Assembly (NCBI GenBank): GCA_041685045.1
Contig: JAWLGP010000001.1
Coordinates: 1 to 64,000 of the forward strand
Reading direction: 5' to 3'
DNA from: Thiohalomonas sp041685045
Lineage (GTDB): Bacteria > Pseudomonadota > Gammaproteobacteria > Thiohalomonadales > Thiohalomonadaceae
Length of the DNA stretch: 64,000 nucleotides
The translations under genes were made by a program, and so were the position numbers. Below the pieces are notes generated by a model, which saw nothing but the letters and a program-made list of their open reading frames with translations, was not told the DNA's origin and ran no database searches. Shown here piece after piece: positions 1 to 8,399 of this stretch (positions are counted from its first letter, which is position 1; each line of letters begins with the position of its first letter).

Positions 1-141
1 CCTGCAAACCATGGGCAATCTCGGACATAATCCGCTCATCGCGATCCAAATGGCTCTCGCCGGTCACTCTGTCAGCATGACAGGGGGCGAGTAGTTACGG
101 AAAAAGAAGCGAAGACCCTAATTGGAAAGGTTCTTTCGTTT

Positions 142-399
142 GTGTTTGCGTTTGCGTCGACAGAATTGGACGCAGATCTAGAGGAGCAGTTTAAGGACGA
201 CGACACTTGGGCCCTTTTGGTGGAGCAGTTATACGAGTTCGCTGAACAATACGGGCCGCGGATTTCCGAACTGATGGTGGAAGTAGGTGGCCCCGTAGGT
301 AGCTGCTTACGATGTGGCCAAGACACGGTCGATCTTATATTTGAGCTGTGCCGGTTGTGTGGTTGCGAATACGAGCCGGATGAAGAGTTTTGGGACTGA
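142..399 (+). CDS. Small acidic CxxC-containing protein, function unknown
   Basis: Open frame of 85 codons if read from the GTG at 142. The frame has no stop back to position 31 and no ATG, so the true start may lie further upstream or the gene may be truncated. The product is acidic and ends with a cysteine-rich stretch (LRCGQ, then LCRLCGCEYE), which gives CxxC and CxC patterns that could bind a metal. It ends 142 bp before gajA on the same strand. I do not recognise the family. Its position next to a defence pair makes an accessory role conceivable, but nothing in the sequence proves it. Confidence 0.35.
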   Translation: MFAFASTELDADLEEQFKDDDTWALLVEQLYEFAEQYGPRISELMVEVGGPVGSCLRCGQDTVDLIFELCRLCGCEYEPDEEFWD

Positions 400-541
400 A
401 ATATCTGCCTAACCTGCCGCTGAATTCGACACCAGAATGTGGAGCTTTGCGGAAGGGTTGCGGGTGGCGCGGTTTAGCCGTGTCGTTGGCCAATAATAGA
501 GTGGGGCCCGAGTTAGTAAAAACAAGGATGAAAGACTAAAC

Positions 542-2356
542 ATGAAGATTAGTAGGATCATAATAAGAAATTTCAGATCATTTGAACACTTAGACGCCCC
601 TATGTCAGCAGGGACAACCTGCGTCATTGGTGAGAACAACACCGGCAAAAGCAACTTCCTCCACGCGATCCGGTTATGCCTTGATGCGGGCCTATCTTCG
701 ACTTACCGATCGCTAATCCCGAATGATATTCACTCGGGGGTGGATATCTCGCAGCCAAGCCAAGTGTTGGTCGGCCTTGAGATCACCGATTTTGCCGGAA
801 AAGTCAATGAAGAAGCGCTTGTTGGGGCTTGGCAGAGCGAACCGGGATTGGCCCGTTTGATTTATCGCTTCCGGCCGAAGACGAGCATACGCGAGGATTT
901 GGAGTCAGGGGAAATCGAATCCGGTGAACTGACGATCGAGGACTATCACTGGGAAATCAGTGGCGGCGGCGATCCCGGCCGAGATCTTACCGAGATCGAA
1001 TGGGACGAAGATATCGGCGCTCAAATCCGGTTCTCTGACCTGCAATCATTCCTCGTCGTGTTCCTGCCCGCTCTTCGTGACGTTGAGAGCGATCTGAGGC
1101 AGTTCCGGGCTTCGCCTCTCGCTCGGCTGATCAACGCGATGGAGATCGACCAAGACGAGCAGGAGGAATTGCTCGAAAAACTTCGTGAAGCGAATCAGGG
1201 TATCGCTGATTCGCCTTCCGTAGAGGCGATTGCGGAGGCCATCGACAGATCGTTCAAGGCCGTTACCGGACCCGCCTTCAGCATGGATGTCGGCCTTGGC
1301 GTTGCCGAGCCCTCATTCCAAGCCATCGTTCGGGCTCTGCGTATTCTGATGTCGAATACCGCAATGAGGGATTTCGACCCGTCGTCTAACGGTCTCGGCC
1401 TCAATAATGTCCTCTATGTCGCGATCCTGATCGAGTATTTCCACAAGCGGCTCGCCCAGCAGAAATCAGCGGGGCAGATCATTTTGTTTGAAGAGCCGGA
1501 GGCACATTTGCATCCGCAGTTGCAACTTACCTTGTTCAACGCGCTTGGCGCGCTTCCGTTCCAATCGATCCTGACAACCCACAGTACCCATATAACAGCG
1601 CAGGCAGACCTTGATTCCTATGTCGTGTTGACGCAAACCGGGAAGCCGGCCATCGCGTCATCGGTTCCTGCCGCCAATGGCGGACTCGATCAAGCCGATG
1701 TCAGCGATCTCGAACGCTATCTGGACGCAACCAAATCCAATCTTCTCTATGCCCGCAAGGTGATGCTGGTAGAGGGTCCCGCCGAGTTGTTCCTGATCCC
1801 CGCGCTTATCAGGCAAGTCAATGACATCGATCTCGCCCGTGAAGGGGTATCGGTTATCCCCATCTACGGCGTTCATTTCGATGTCTATGCGCGCCTGTTT
1901 TCGGATAACGGCTTACCGAAGCGGTGCGCCATTGTGACGGATGGGGACTTAAAGCCGAGTGATGCCGTGCCTGGACTCGAAGGCGAAGACGAGCTGCCAC
2001 CGCCACCGAACCTTGAGGCGCTGGAAAATGACTGGGTGCAGGTGTTTGCCTGCAAGACGACCTTTGAGCGAGCGCTGGTGTTTCCGGGAACGCTGGAGAT
2101 GTTCGCGAGGACGGCCGAGGAAGTCGGTGCGCCTATTGTCGCGGGCCGACTTCGGGCCGGGCTCGAAGCTATTAACGGAGGCTTGGAGGAGCAAGAAGAG
2201 AAAGCATTGCTCAACACCCTGCGCGCCTCGGTCCTGAATACGGCCAAACGTTTCGGGAAAGCCCGCTTCGCGCAGGTGGCGGCGCGGCATGTTGAATGCG
2301 CCGAAACCATGCCCAAATATCTCGGTGACGCTGTCAGGTGGCTCGTTGAGGAATGA
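542..2356 (+). CDS. gajA: Gabija anti-phage protein GajA (OLD-family ATPase with Toprim nuclease)
   Basis: GajA is the DNA-nicking subunit of Gabija: an ABC-type ATPase fused to a Toprim endonuclease that assembles with GajB. The 604-residue protein starts with the SMC/OLD pattern MKISRIIIRNFRSF and has Walker A GENNTGKS near residue 31. It carries an ABC-type Walker B (LFEEPEAHLHPQ, about residue 314) and a switch histidine in TTHSTH. The Toprim half shows VMLVEGPAE near residue 407 and the acidic DGD near 465, the metal-binding residues of OLD nucleases. Length is close to known GajA proteins (about 580). Its stop overlaps the gajB start by 4 bp, so the two are co-translated. Pairing with a UvrD-like helicase gene separates it from a lone OLD nuclease. 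Confidence 0.9.
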   Translation: MKISRIIIRNFRSFEHLDAPMSAGTTCVIGENNTGKSNFLHAIRLCLDAGLSSTYRSLIPNDIHSGVDISQPSQVLVGLEITDFAGKVNEEALVGAWQSEPGLARLIYRFRPKTSIREDLESGEIESGELTIEDYHWEISGGGDPGRDLTEIEWDEDIGAQIRFSDLQSFLVVFLPALRDVESDLRQFRASPLARLINAMEIDQDEQEELLEKLREANQGIADSPSVEAIAEAIDRSFKAVTGPAFSMDVGLGVAEPSFQAIVRALRILMSNTAMRDFDPSSNGLGLNNVLYVAILIEYFHKRLAQQKSAGQIILFEEPEAHLHPQLQLTLFNALGALPFQSILTTHSTHITAQADLDSYVVLTQTGKPAIASSVPAANGGLDQADVSDLERYLDATKSNLLYARKVMLVEGPAELFLIPALIRQVNDIDLAREGVSVIPIYGVHFDVYARLFSDNGLPKRCAIVTDGDLKPSDAVPGLEGEDELPPPPNLEALENDWVQVFACKTTFERALVFPGTLEMFARTAEEVGAPIVAGRLRAGLEAINGGLEEQEEKALLNTLRASVLNTAKRFGKARFAQVAARHVECAETMPKYLGDAVRWLVEE

Positions 2357-4119
2357 AGCTTACAACCGAACAAAAGACTGCCGTTCGCTGTGATGACAAC
2401 GTTCTGATTACCGCCTGTCCCGGCAGCGGCAAGACACGGGTCATAATCTCAAAGCTGGTCCGGGCGCTGGATGAAGTTCGAGAAACACCGCGCATGGTCG
2501 GCTGTATTACCTACACCAATACGGCGGTTCACGAAATCGAGGCAAGGCTTCGCCACCATGCGCAACCGGGTGACGAAAATTCTTATGATGTTTGCACCAT
2601 CCACTCGTTCTGCCTGAATTACATATTCCGCCCTTTTTGCCATCTCATTGCGGGTTACAAGCAGGGCTTTAAAGTTTTGACGCCTGATAGTGAAGAGTTA
2701 GCCCATTACGTTGCGTCGACCTGGGAAAGGTATGGGCGATATGGCGTGAATTTCAGGGATATTGACGAGTTCGTAAATCTGCGGATCAGTCCCGAGGGTG
2801 AGCCTGTCGGGTACGGCATCGAGCGGGGTGCGCTAACACCGGAAGTGGCGAACGCCTTCTGGGAAACGATCCGTCGTGCCGGATACATCGATTTCTCGAA
2901 CATCATCTACTACTCGCTGCTGCTGCTGCGGGACCGGCCGGAGATCCTCGACTATGTTGCTTCCAGATTTGCATGGATCCTGGTCGATGAGTTTCAGGAC
3001 ACATCCGATCTTCAGGTCGAAATCCTTTCTCTGATCGCGGATAGCGGGCGGACCCGGTTCTTTCTCGTTGGCGATCCGCTTCAATCCATCTTCCGCTTTG
3101 CCGGAGCAAGGCCAGACCTTGCCGACGATTTTGCCGGACGTATCGGCGCACGGACGGATTTGCCACTTTCAGGGAATTTCCGCTCCAGCCAGCCAATCGT
3201 GGCTCATGCGGAGTTGATCTTTGCTCGCACCCCGCCCATGGAAGCGCTCGGCCCGGCAAGGGCCTACACGGAGTTGCCTCAGTGGCAGCGCGGGCGCTCG
3301 GCTTTTGAGGTGCTTACGAATTACTTTCTCCCGGCCCTTCAGGGTCTGGGAATCCCGTATGGCAATGCCGCAGTCCTTGCCTCAAGCTGGTTCCCGTTGT
3401 TCCCGCTTGGCAGGCAGCTCCGTGAATATGGGATCAGCATCGTCGGTCCCGGCGCACGACCGTACAAGCGCTGGTCGCAGTTTGCCCCGCTCGCTGAGCA
3501 AGTTTGCGGCTATCTGATGGAGTCGAACCCGGACGCAATCGTCGGGATTGAGCGCACGCTGTTTAATACCCTTCTCGACATGACCGGCCGGGCGAATTTC
3601 GAGGTCTTTTCGTATCGCGGCCGCACTGTGATGTTTCGCCTGCTCGAAAAAGGGAAGGAGCTGTACGAAGTCCACATGGGCGCACTTGCCTGGTTGGAAG
3701 CAGCAGCCAATGCCTTTTCCGACGTCCTCATTGATGCGGAGTACATCACCGAAGGCGAACGGCACTTGTTTGCCGCTTCCGTGGAGGAGATGAAGTCGGA
3801 TATGCAAAGGAACAAGGTGGATTTGGCTAATCTTGCAATCGGCGATCTGGGTATTTATGCCAGCCCGGATGCTGCGCTCAAGCTGTCAACGCTCCACTAC
3901 GCGAAAGGGCGGGAATACGATGCTGTCGCCATGGTCGACATGCATGAAGGAAAGATCCCGCATTACTACTCAAGGACAGAGGAGGAAGTTCTTGAATTTA
4001 AGCGTCTATTCTATGTCGGTGCAACCCGAGCAAAGCGTTTTCTCCTATATGTCACGGACGACTCGGGCCGTAATGGACCATCTCGATTTCTGCGCGAGAT
4101 TCAAGGTTCGTTCAGGTAG
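2353..4119 (+). CDS. gajB: Gabija anti-phage protein GajB (UvrD/PcrA-like helicase)
   Basis: Superfamily 1A helicase of 588 residues, the partner of GajA. In Gabija, GajB is thought to sense DNA ends or products and to boost GajA activity. Visible motifs in order are Walker A ACPGSGKT near residue 22, motif Ia CITYTNTAV, Walker B DEFQDT near 211, motif III GDPLQSIFRFAG, motif IV LSGNFRSS, motif V LSTLHYAKGREYDAV near 512, and motif VI RLFYVGATRAKR near 550. It starts with ATG inside the last codons of gajA. It is shorter than housekeeping UvrD (about 720), as is usual for GajB. No further defence gene follows; a repeat-rich intergenic stretch does. Confidence 0.9.
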   Translation: MKLTTEQKTAVRCDDNVLITACPGSGKTRVIISKLVRALDEVRETPRMVGCITYTNTAVHEIEARLRHHAQPGDENSYDVCTIHSFCLNYIFRPFCHLIAGYKQGFKVLTPDSEELAHYVASTWERYGRYGVNFRDIDEFVNLRISPEGEPVGYGIERGALTPEVANAFWETIRRAGYIDFSNIIYYSLLLLRDRPEILDYVASRFAWILVDEFQDTSDLQVEILSLIADSGRTRFFLVGDPLQSIFRFAGARPDLADDFAGRIGARTDLPLSGNFRSSQPIVAHAELIFARTPPMEALGPARAYTELPQWQRGRSAFEVLTNYFLPALQGLGIPYGNAAVLASSWFPLFPLGRQLREYGISIVGPGARPYKRWSQFAPLAEQVCGYLMESNPDAIVGIERTLFNTLLDMTGRANFEVFSYRGRTVMFRLLEKGKELYEVHMGALAWLEAAANAFSDVLIDAEYITEGERHLFAASVEEMKSDMQRNKVDLANLAIGDLGIYASPDAALKLSTLHYAKGREYDAVAMVDMHEGKIPHYYSRTEEEVLEFKRLFYVGATRAKRFLLYVTDDSGRNGPSRFLREIQGSFR

Positions 4120-4292
4120 CCGGCGTCAATTGTAAACTCTATGACTAACAATCGTATGGACGCGGACCATGTAAATCTACGCTCGTTCCTCGCTATGCTT
4201 TCTGTACCCGGTGATGCCGATGTTGAACGTCTTCTTTCGCGGAGTCAGCAGACTTTGCAAGGGGTGGCCCCGAGGACCGCTTTGGGTCGTTA

Positions 4293-4403
4293 GCTGCCGG
4301 TTGCCGCCTGGATTCCCGCCTTCGCGGGAATGACGCGTGGGGGGCGTTAGCTGCCGGTTGCCGCTTGGATTCCCGCCTTTGCGATGCCTTCGCGGGAATA
4401 ACG
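4293..4403. repeat. Two dispersed palindromic repeats (ATTCCCGC...GCGGGAAT type)
   Basis: The 470-bp gap between gajB and the next gene holds no convincing gene. It contains two copies of a unit with the palindrome ATTCCCGC-CTTC-GCGGGAAT, preceded by GCTGCCGGTTGCCGCYTGG. The second copy has a small internal insertion (GATGCCTTC). The same unit forms the tandem array at 25.2-25.6 kb. ORFs read through it give the spurious peptide WIPAFAGMTG. Confidence 0.8.
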
Positions 4404-4589
4404 GCTTCGGGTCGCTAGCTGGCCAGTCGTCGGGCGCACACGCGAAGATCGGCCGATTTTGGTCATCAAAATGGAGCTGGCGAATGGCCGCTAACGCCAA
4501 AGAGCCGTTGAACAGGTCACCCTTACGGCCATCGAGCAACCATAGGTGCTTGGATGCCGGCGAGACTCATGCCCCGCCGGCACCCGCAT

Positions 4590-5363
4590 TCACGCTTGGA
4601 TGCTCTGGGCGATATTGTTGAGAATTTCACCAAGCGTTTGGATCTGGTCCTGGACGAATACTTGGTATTCCTCTTCGTTCAGCCAGGTGCCCCACTCTTC
4701 ATCGGTCATCTCAGCTTTCTGATCCAGCGTTTGCTCCATCTCATCGAGACGGGCTTGGTGCTGCGGGAATGCTGAATCCTCGTCGAACCACCCCCACTCG
4801 GGCCCTGCGTTGGAGATGGCGTTGATCAGATCGCCGACGGTTTCCCGCACGTCATCCACCTGGCCCACCAGATTGTGCCCGGTTACAACCTGAAGTCCGG
4901 GTCGACCTTTGGCCTGGCTCAACGTGTTGGCCATCTGGTTCAGGGTATTGCCGAGCTGGTTGATCTGCTGCTTGACGGTAACGCCGTAGTCCCGATCCTC
5001 CAGCCAGTTGAGCCAGGACGAATCGGTGTTTTCGGCCTTCCGGTCGAGTACCTGCTCCATCTGGTCAAGCTCGGCAACCGTGTTTTGCATCGGTTCGGCG
5101 ACCGGCTGCCAGCTGGCGAATTCGGCAGTCGCACTGGCGTCCGCGATGGCGGAAGCGAGATCGGAGACAGTTTCCCGAACATCGTCCACTGCATCCACCA
5201 CGTTGTGCCCGGCAACCAGCGAAATGGTCCGTTGCTGCTGTGCCTGCGCCGAAGGCTGGGTCGGCGGCTGACCCTGAATGCCTTGCTGAGCGGTGGCTAC
5301 GCCTCCCATCACCAGGGAAAGCGCGCTGGCGGTCAGCACTGTCTTCATCATCTTTGATTTCAT
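4590..5363 (-). CDS. Exported protein with two similar ~100-residue repeats, unknown function
   Basis: The start at 5363 is chosen because GGAGGTG lies 6 bp upstream of this ATG. The protein of 257 residues begins with a clear Sec signal (MKSKMMKTVLTASALSLVMGG, ending around ATAQQ). The mature part consists of two related halves, each opening with V(V/A)(A/T)GHNxVxxVDDVRETVxDLxxAI and closing with a heptad-like segment rich in L, Q, N and E (QQINQLGNTLNQMANTL and QDQIQTLGEILNNIAQSI), so an all-helical periplasmic protein is likely. No catalytic motif or cysteine is visible. It is monocistronic, with the divergent hemolysin III gene about 100 bp away. Not recognised. Confidence 0.8.
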   Translation of the reverse strand: MKSKMMKTVLTASALSLVMGGVATAQQGIQGQPPTQPSAQAQQQRTISLVAGHNVVDAVDDVRETVSDLASAIADASATAEFASWQPVAEPMQNTVAELDQMEQVLDRKAENTDSSWLNWLEDRDYGVTVKQQINQLGNTLNQMANTLSQAKGRPGLQVVTGHNLVGQVDDVRETVGDLINAISNAGPEWGWFDEDSAFPQHQARLDEMEQTLDQKAEMTDEEWGTWLNEEEYQVFVQDQIQTLGEILNNIAQSIQA

Positions 5364-5464
5364 CGTGAACACCTCCATTTGCACACGGTTGATGCGTACT
5401 CTTGCGATCGGCTTACGCTATCTCTAGACGAGGCAAGCAATAATCACAAACGGGGAGTCTTGGA

Positions 5465-6127
5465 GTGAGAGTGCACGCGATGCTTGCGGCTCCCACACGT
5501 GATCAGTCAAAGGGCGAGGAGGTGGCCAACGCCTTCAGCCATGGCGCGGGGCTGATTGCGGCTCTGGCAGGAACTCCGTTTGTGATGATCCAGGCCGAGC
5601 GCAACGGCGACACCGAATTCATCGTTGGCGCGGCTCTTTTCTGCGCGACAGCGATACTGCTCTACTTGGCGTCGACCTTTTATCACGCGCTACCGGCGGG
5701 TAAGGCGAAGCGCGTCTTTCGGGTAATCGAACACTCTGCGATCTTTCTGCTTATCGCCGGCACCTACTCGCCTTTCACCCTTGGGGTACTCCGGGGGGAG
5801 ATGGGCTGGGCGCTTCTGGGTGCGGTTTGGGGCTTGGCGGTCGTTGGCGTCGTGTTGAAGGTCTTTGTCCAGGCGCTTCATCCCGTTGTTTCCACTAGCC
5901 TGTACCTGGTGATGGGATGGCTGGTGGTGGTGGCCATCGATCCATTGGTGGCGAGGGTGCCAACAACGGGACTGCTCTTACTGCTCGCAGGGGGCTTGTG
6001 CTACACGGTCGGCGTCATCTTCTTCGCCAGCGATTCACGGCTGCACTACGGACACCTGATCTGGCATCTATTCGTCTTGGCCGGTACTGCCTGCCACTAT
6101 TTTGCAGTGCTCTGGTATGCGGTGTGA
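5465..6127 (+). CDS. Hemolysin III / PAQR-family membrane protein
   Basis: A seven-helix integral membrane protein of 220 residues in the hemolysin III (YqfA/TrhA) branch of the PAQR superfamily, whose members are linked to membrane lipid homeostasis. The family's metal-binding residues are visible: FSHGAGL near the N-terminus, STFYHALP, the RVIEHSAIFLLIAGTYSPF segment, and the C-terminal HYGHLIWHLFVLAGTACHYFAV. The GTG at 465 of this kilobase is preferred because GGGGAG lies 7 bp upstream; an ATG at 5480 is the alternative. It stands alone between divergent and unrelated genes. Confidence 0.85.
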   Translation: MRVHAMLAAPTRDQSKGEEVANAFSHGAGLIAALAGTPFVMIQAERNGDTEFIVGAALFCATAILLYLASTFYHALPAGKAKRVFRVIEHSAIFLLIAGTYSPFTLGVLRGEMGWALLGAVWGLAVVGVVLKVFVQALHPVVSTSLYLVMGWLVVVAIDPLVARVPTTGLLLLLAGGLCYTVGVIFFASDSRLHYGHLIWHLFVLAGTACHYFAVLWYAV

Positions 6128-6262
6128 ACGTCGGGATGACCGAAGGGAGAGCTGAAACAGCGGAACTTTGGTCGAGCGAGCGCATTGTGACTGACGCGGT
6201 GGCTTTGGTGGTAGTTGGCGCGACAGCCGGCGACGGCCCAGTACCAGTCGACCTCGGCGGTT

Positions 6263-6440
6263 TCACCGGTCCGCCGTGTCCAGCGCGGCCAGCAGCTCCA
6301 CCAGCCATCCTACCCGGGCGCGTTCGACGTTTCGCTCGAATTCGGAGTAGTTGGTCTGGGACATGTGAAGCTCGGCGCCGATCGCCTTCTGGGTCAGGCC
6401 TAACTTGAAGGGCGCGAAGGAACCTGTCCTTGACAGTCAA
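6263..6440 (-). pseudogene. Frameshifted XRE-family helix-turn-helix regulator
   Basis: On the minus strand one frame reads LTVKDRFLRALQ, and after a single-base shift another frame reads LGLTQKAIGAELHMSQ followed by TNYSEFERNVERARVGWL, then a stop at 6263. Together these make a typical XRE/Cro helix-turn-helix domain (LGLTQ ... MSQTNYSEFE) of the size seen in small antitoxin-like regulators. No single frame is intact, so it is read here as a decayed gene. It sits just upstream of vapBC in the opposite orientation. A sequencing error is the alternative. Confidence 0.5.
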
Positions 6441-6490
6441 TACACCCAAGCATATGTTTCGACCTATGCCGGCAATTGAGGGGCTCACCC

Positions 6491-6730
6491 ATGCAAAGTG
6501 AACGTCACGTCCGCCTATTCCGCAACGGCAGGAATCAGGCGATCCGAATCCCGCGGGAATTCGAATTGGATGCGGAAGAGGCAATCATTCGCCGCGAAGA
6601 CGATCATCTGGTCATCGAACCAGTCCGGAAAAAGGGGTTGCTCGCCACCCTCTCGTCGCTGTCTCCCCTGGACGAGGAGTTCCCCGATGTTGACAGGGGG
6701 CTTCCCCCTTTGGATGACATCGAAATATGA
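6491..6730 (+). CDS. vapB: AbrB/VapB-type antitoxin
   Basis: A small DNA-binding antitoxin of 79 residues. The N-terminus has the SpoVT/AbrB swapped-hairpin pattern (VRLFRNGRNQAIRIPREFELDAEEAIIRR), and the acidic, proline-rich C-terminus would wrap the toxin. VapB proteins normally neutralise VapC and repress their own operon. The ATG at 6491 was chosen because the domain starts immediately after it; a TTG five codons upstream is possible. It overlaps vapC by 4 bp (ATGA), the usual coupled arrangement. Confidence 0.85.
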   Translation: MQSERHVRLFRNGRNQAIRIPREFELDAEEAIIRREDDHLVIEPVRKKGLLATLSSLSPLDEEFPDVDRGLPPLDDIEI

Positions 6731-7137
6731 ACCGGGCACCCTACTACTTGCTGGATACCAATATCCTGTCGGACCTGGTGCGACACCCGCAGGGGAGCGT
6801 CGCACAAGCGATCGCGCGGGTAGGGGAAAGTGCAGTGTGCACTTCAGTCATCGTGGCCGGCGAGCTACGTTTCGGGGCGGCGAAACGCAACTCGGCGAAA
6901 CTGACCGCGCAGCTTGAGGCGATCCTGTCAGCGATAGAGGTCCTGCCGTTCGACCTGCCCGCAGACCATCACTATGCCGATCTCCGCCTTCACCTGGAAC
7001 AGACGGGTACACCGATCGGGCCCAATGACATGCTGATCGCCGCACACGCTCTTTCCATCGACGCGGTTGTAGTGACCGCGAATCACAAAGAGTTTTCCCG
7101 CGTCCCAGGGCTCACCGTTGAAAACTGGCTCGGGTAA
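6727..7137 (+). CDS. vapC: VapC-type PIN-domain ribonuclease toxin
   Basis: PIN-domain toxin of 136 residues, the usual size. Acidic metal-binding residues are seen in LLDTNILSDL near residue 10, VIVAGELRFGA near 45, GPNDMLIAAHAL near 100 and the C-terminal VVVTANHKEF. VapC toxins cleave tRNA or rRNA when freed from VapB. The gene is translationally coupled to the antitoxin before it. The motif set and pairing leave little doubt about the family; the RNA target cannot be read from sequence. Confidence 0.9.
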   Translation: MNRAPYYLLDTNILSDLVRHPQGSVAQAIARVGESAVCTSVIVAGELRFGAAKRNSAKLTAQLEAILSAIEVLPFDLPADHHYADLRLHLEQTGTPIGPNDMLIAAHALSIDAVVVTANHKEFSRVPGLTVENWLG

Positions 7138-7284
7138 AGTACTGCAGAGCGCATTTCTTGGCCGCCTACCCGCACTTCTCACCGGATGGTGGTTCGGAAA
7201 TAGGAACAGCCGTACATCTTGCCGTACCCCCGTGGTGGATACCCTTGCGGAACTCGTATTCAGGCTCAACAGGCAGAAACGCCT

Positions 7285-8397
7285 TTACTCCCGCGGCACT
7301 ACCGGCACCCCGTCGGCGACATCGGTCGAGGGGTGGGTGATCACCTGCTCGCCGACCGACAGCCCTTCGAGCACCTGTACCGCCAGTTCGGCGCGACGAC
7401 CGACGGTGACCGGGCGCAAGTTGGCGGTCCCCTCTTCGACGACAAAGGCGGCCCACTCGCCGTTTTCGCGGAACAGGGCGGAGGCGGGCACCTGCAATAC
7501 ATCGTCATCGGCCCAGGTCACGAAGGCGGCCTCGACCCGGTAACCGTCGCCGAGCCCGGCCCAGATCTCCCGCGGCGAGACGATGTCCACAATCACCCAG
7601 ACCCGTTGCTCCTCCACCCCCAGGGCGGAGATTTCGGTGAAGCCGGCCGGCTCGACCCGGCGCACCCGGCCCTCCAGCACCTCGTCGCCGCCCCAGCCGG
7701 TGATCAGCACCGGCATACCGGGGCGGATCTTCACCGCCTCGGCGGAGAGTACATCCACCGCCACCTCCAACCGCTCCGGATTGCCGACGGTGAGCAGCGG
7801 TGCACCGGCGGCCACTGTGCCGGCGCTCTTCTGGGCGATGGCGAGCACACGGCCGTCCACCGGCGAGACCAGCGGTACCCGCTCCGGTGCGCTGCCGTCC
7901 GGTTCGGCGAGGGAGTACTCCAGCAGGGCACGCGCCGCCCGCAGATTCGCCAGGGCCTGGCCCGCTGCCGCCTGCGCCTGGTTCAGGGCGCTTTCGGAGA
8001 CATCGCCGCGCTCGAACAGGGGGCGGATCCGGTTCAACTCGGAACGGGCCAGCCCGTAGGTCGCCTCGGCCTCGGCCACCGCTGCCTGGGCCCGCTCCCG
8101 CTCGCGGCGGTCGAGCAGCTGCGGCGGCACCGGTTGCAGCATCACCATCACCTGCCCCTGTTGCACCGCATCACCCACCTCCCAGGGCAGGCGTGCCATG
8201 TAAGCGGCCACCGGCGCGGAGAGCTCATAGCGGTCGCGGACCCGGCTGATCCCCTCCTCTTCGACCGTCACCTGCAACGGTGCACGCACCACCGGCGCCA
8301 ACGAAACCGCGACCGATTCCGGCCGGAAACTCCACAACAGCAGCAGGATCACCGCGAGGGCGATCAGCAGCAGTCCGATGCGCTTGCGAAGCGACAT
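7285..8397 (-). CDS. HlyD-family periplasmic adaptor of an ABC export system
   Basis: A membrane-fusion protein of 370 residues. It has one N-terminal anchor (KRIGLLLIALAVILLLLWSF), then a split lipoyl/biotinyl-like domain (APVAAYMARLPWEVGDAVQQGQVMVML and LVSPVDGRVLAIAQKSAGTVAAG), an Ala/Arg/Glu-rich coiled coil between the two halves, and a beta-barrel region. It should bridge the inner-membrane permease to an outer-membrane channel, although no TolC-like gene is nearby. It is the last gene of a leftward operon, starting 2 bp after the permease stop. Substrate unknown. Confidence 0.85.
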   Translation of the reverse strand: MSLRKRIGLLLIALAVILLLLWSFRPESVAVSLAPVVRAPLQVTVEEEGISRVRDRYELSAPVAAYMARLPWEVGDAVQQGQVMVMLQPVPPQLLDRRERERAQAAVAEAEATYGLARSELNRIRPLFERGDVSESALNQAQAAAGQALANLRAARALLEYSLAEPDGSAPERVPLVSPVDGRVLAIAQKSAGTVAAGAPLLTVGNPERLEVAVDVLSAEAVKIRPGMPVLITGWGGDEVLEGRVRRVEPAGFTEISALGVEEQRVWVIVDIVSPREIWAGLGDGYRVEAAFVTWADDDVLQVPASALFRENGEWAAFVVEEGTANLRPVTVGRRAELAVQVLEGLSVGEQVITHPSTDVADGVPVVPRE

Positions 8398-8399
8398 GC

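Noticed and set aside
7166..7284. Minus-strand segment YEFRKGIHHGGTARC behind the HlyD gene
   Set aside because: It looks mildly protein-like, but it has no start of its own, sits beyond the HlyD stop and cannot be joined to a family.
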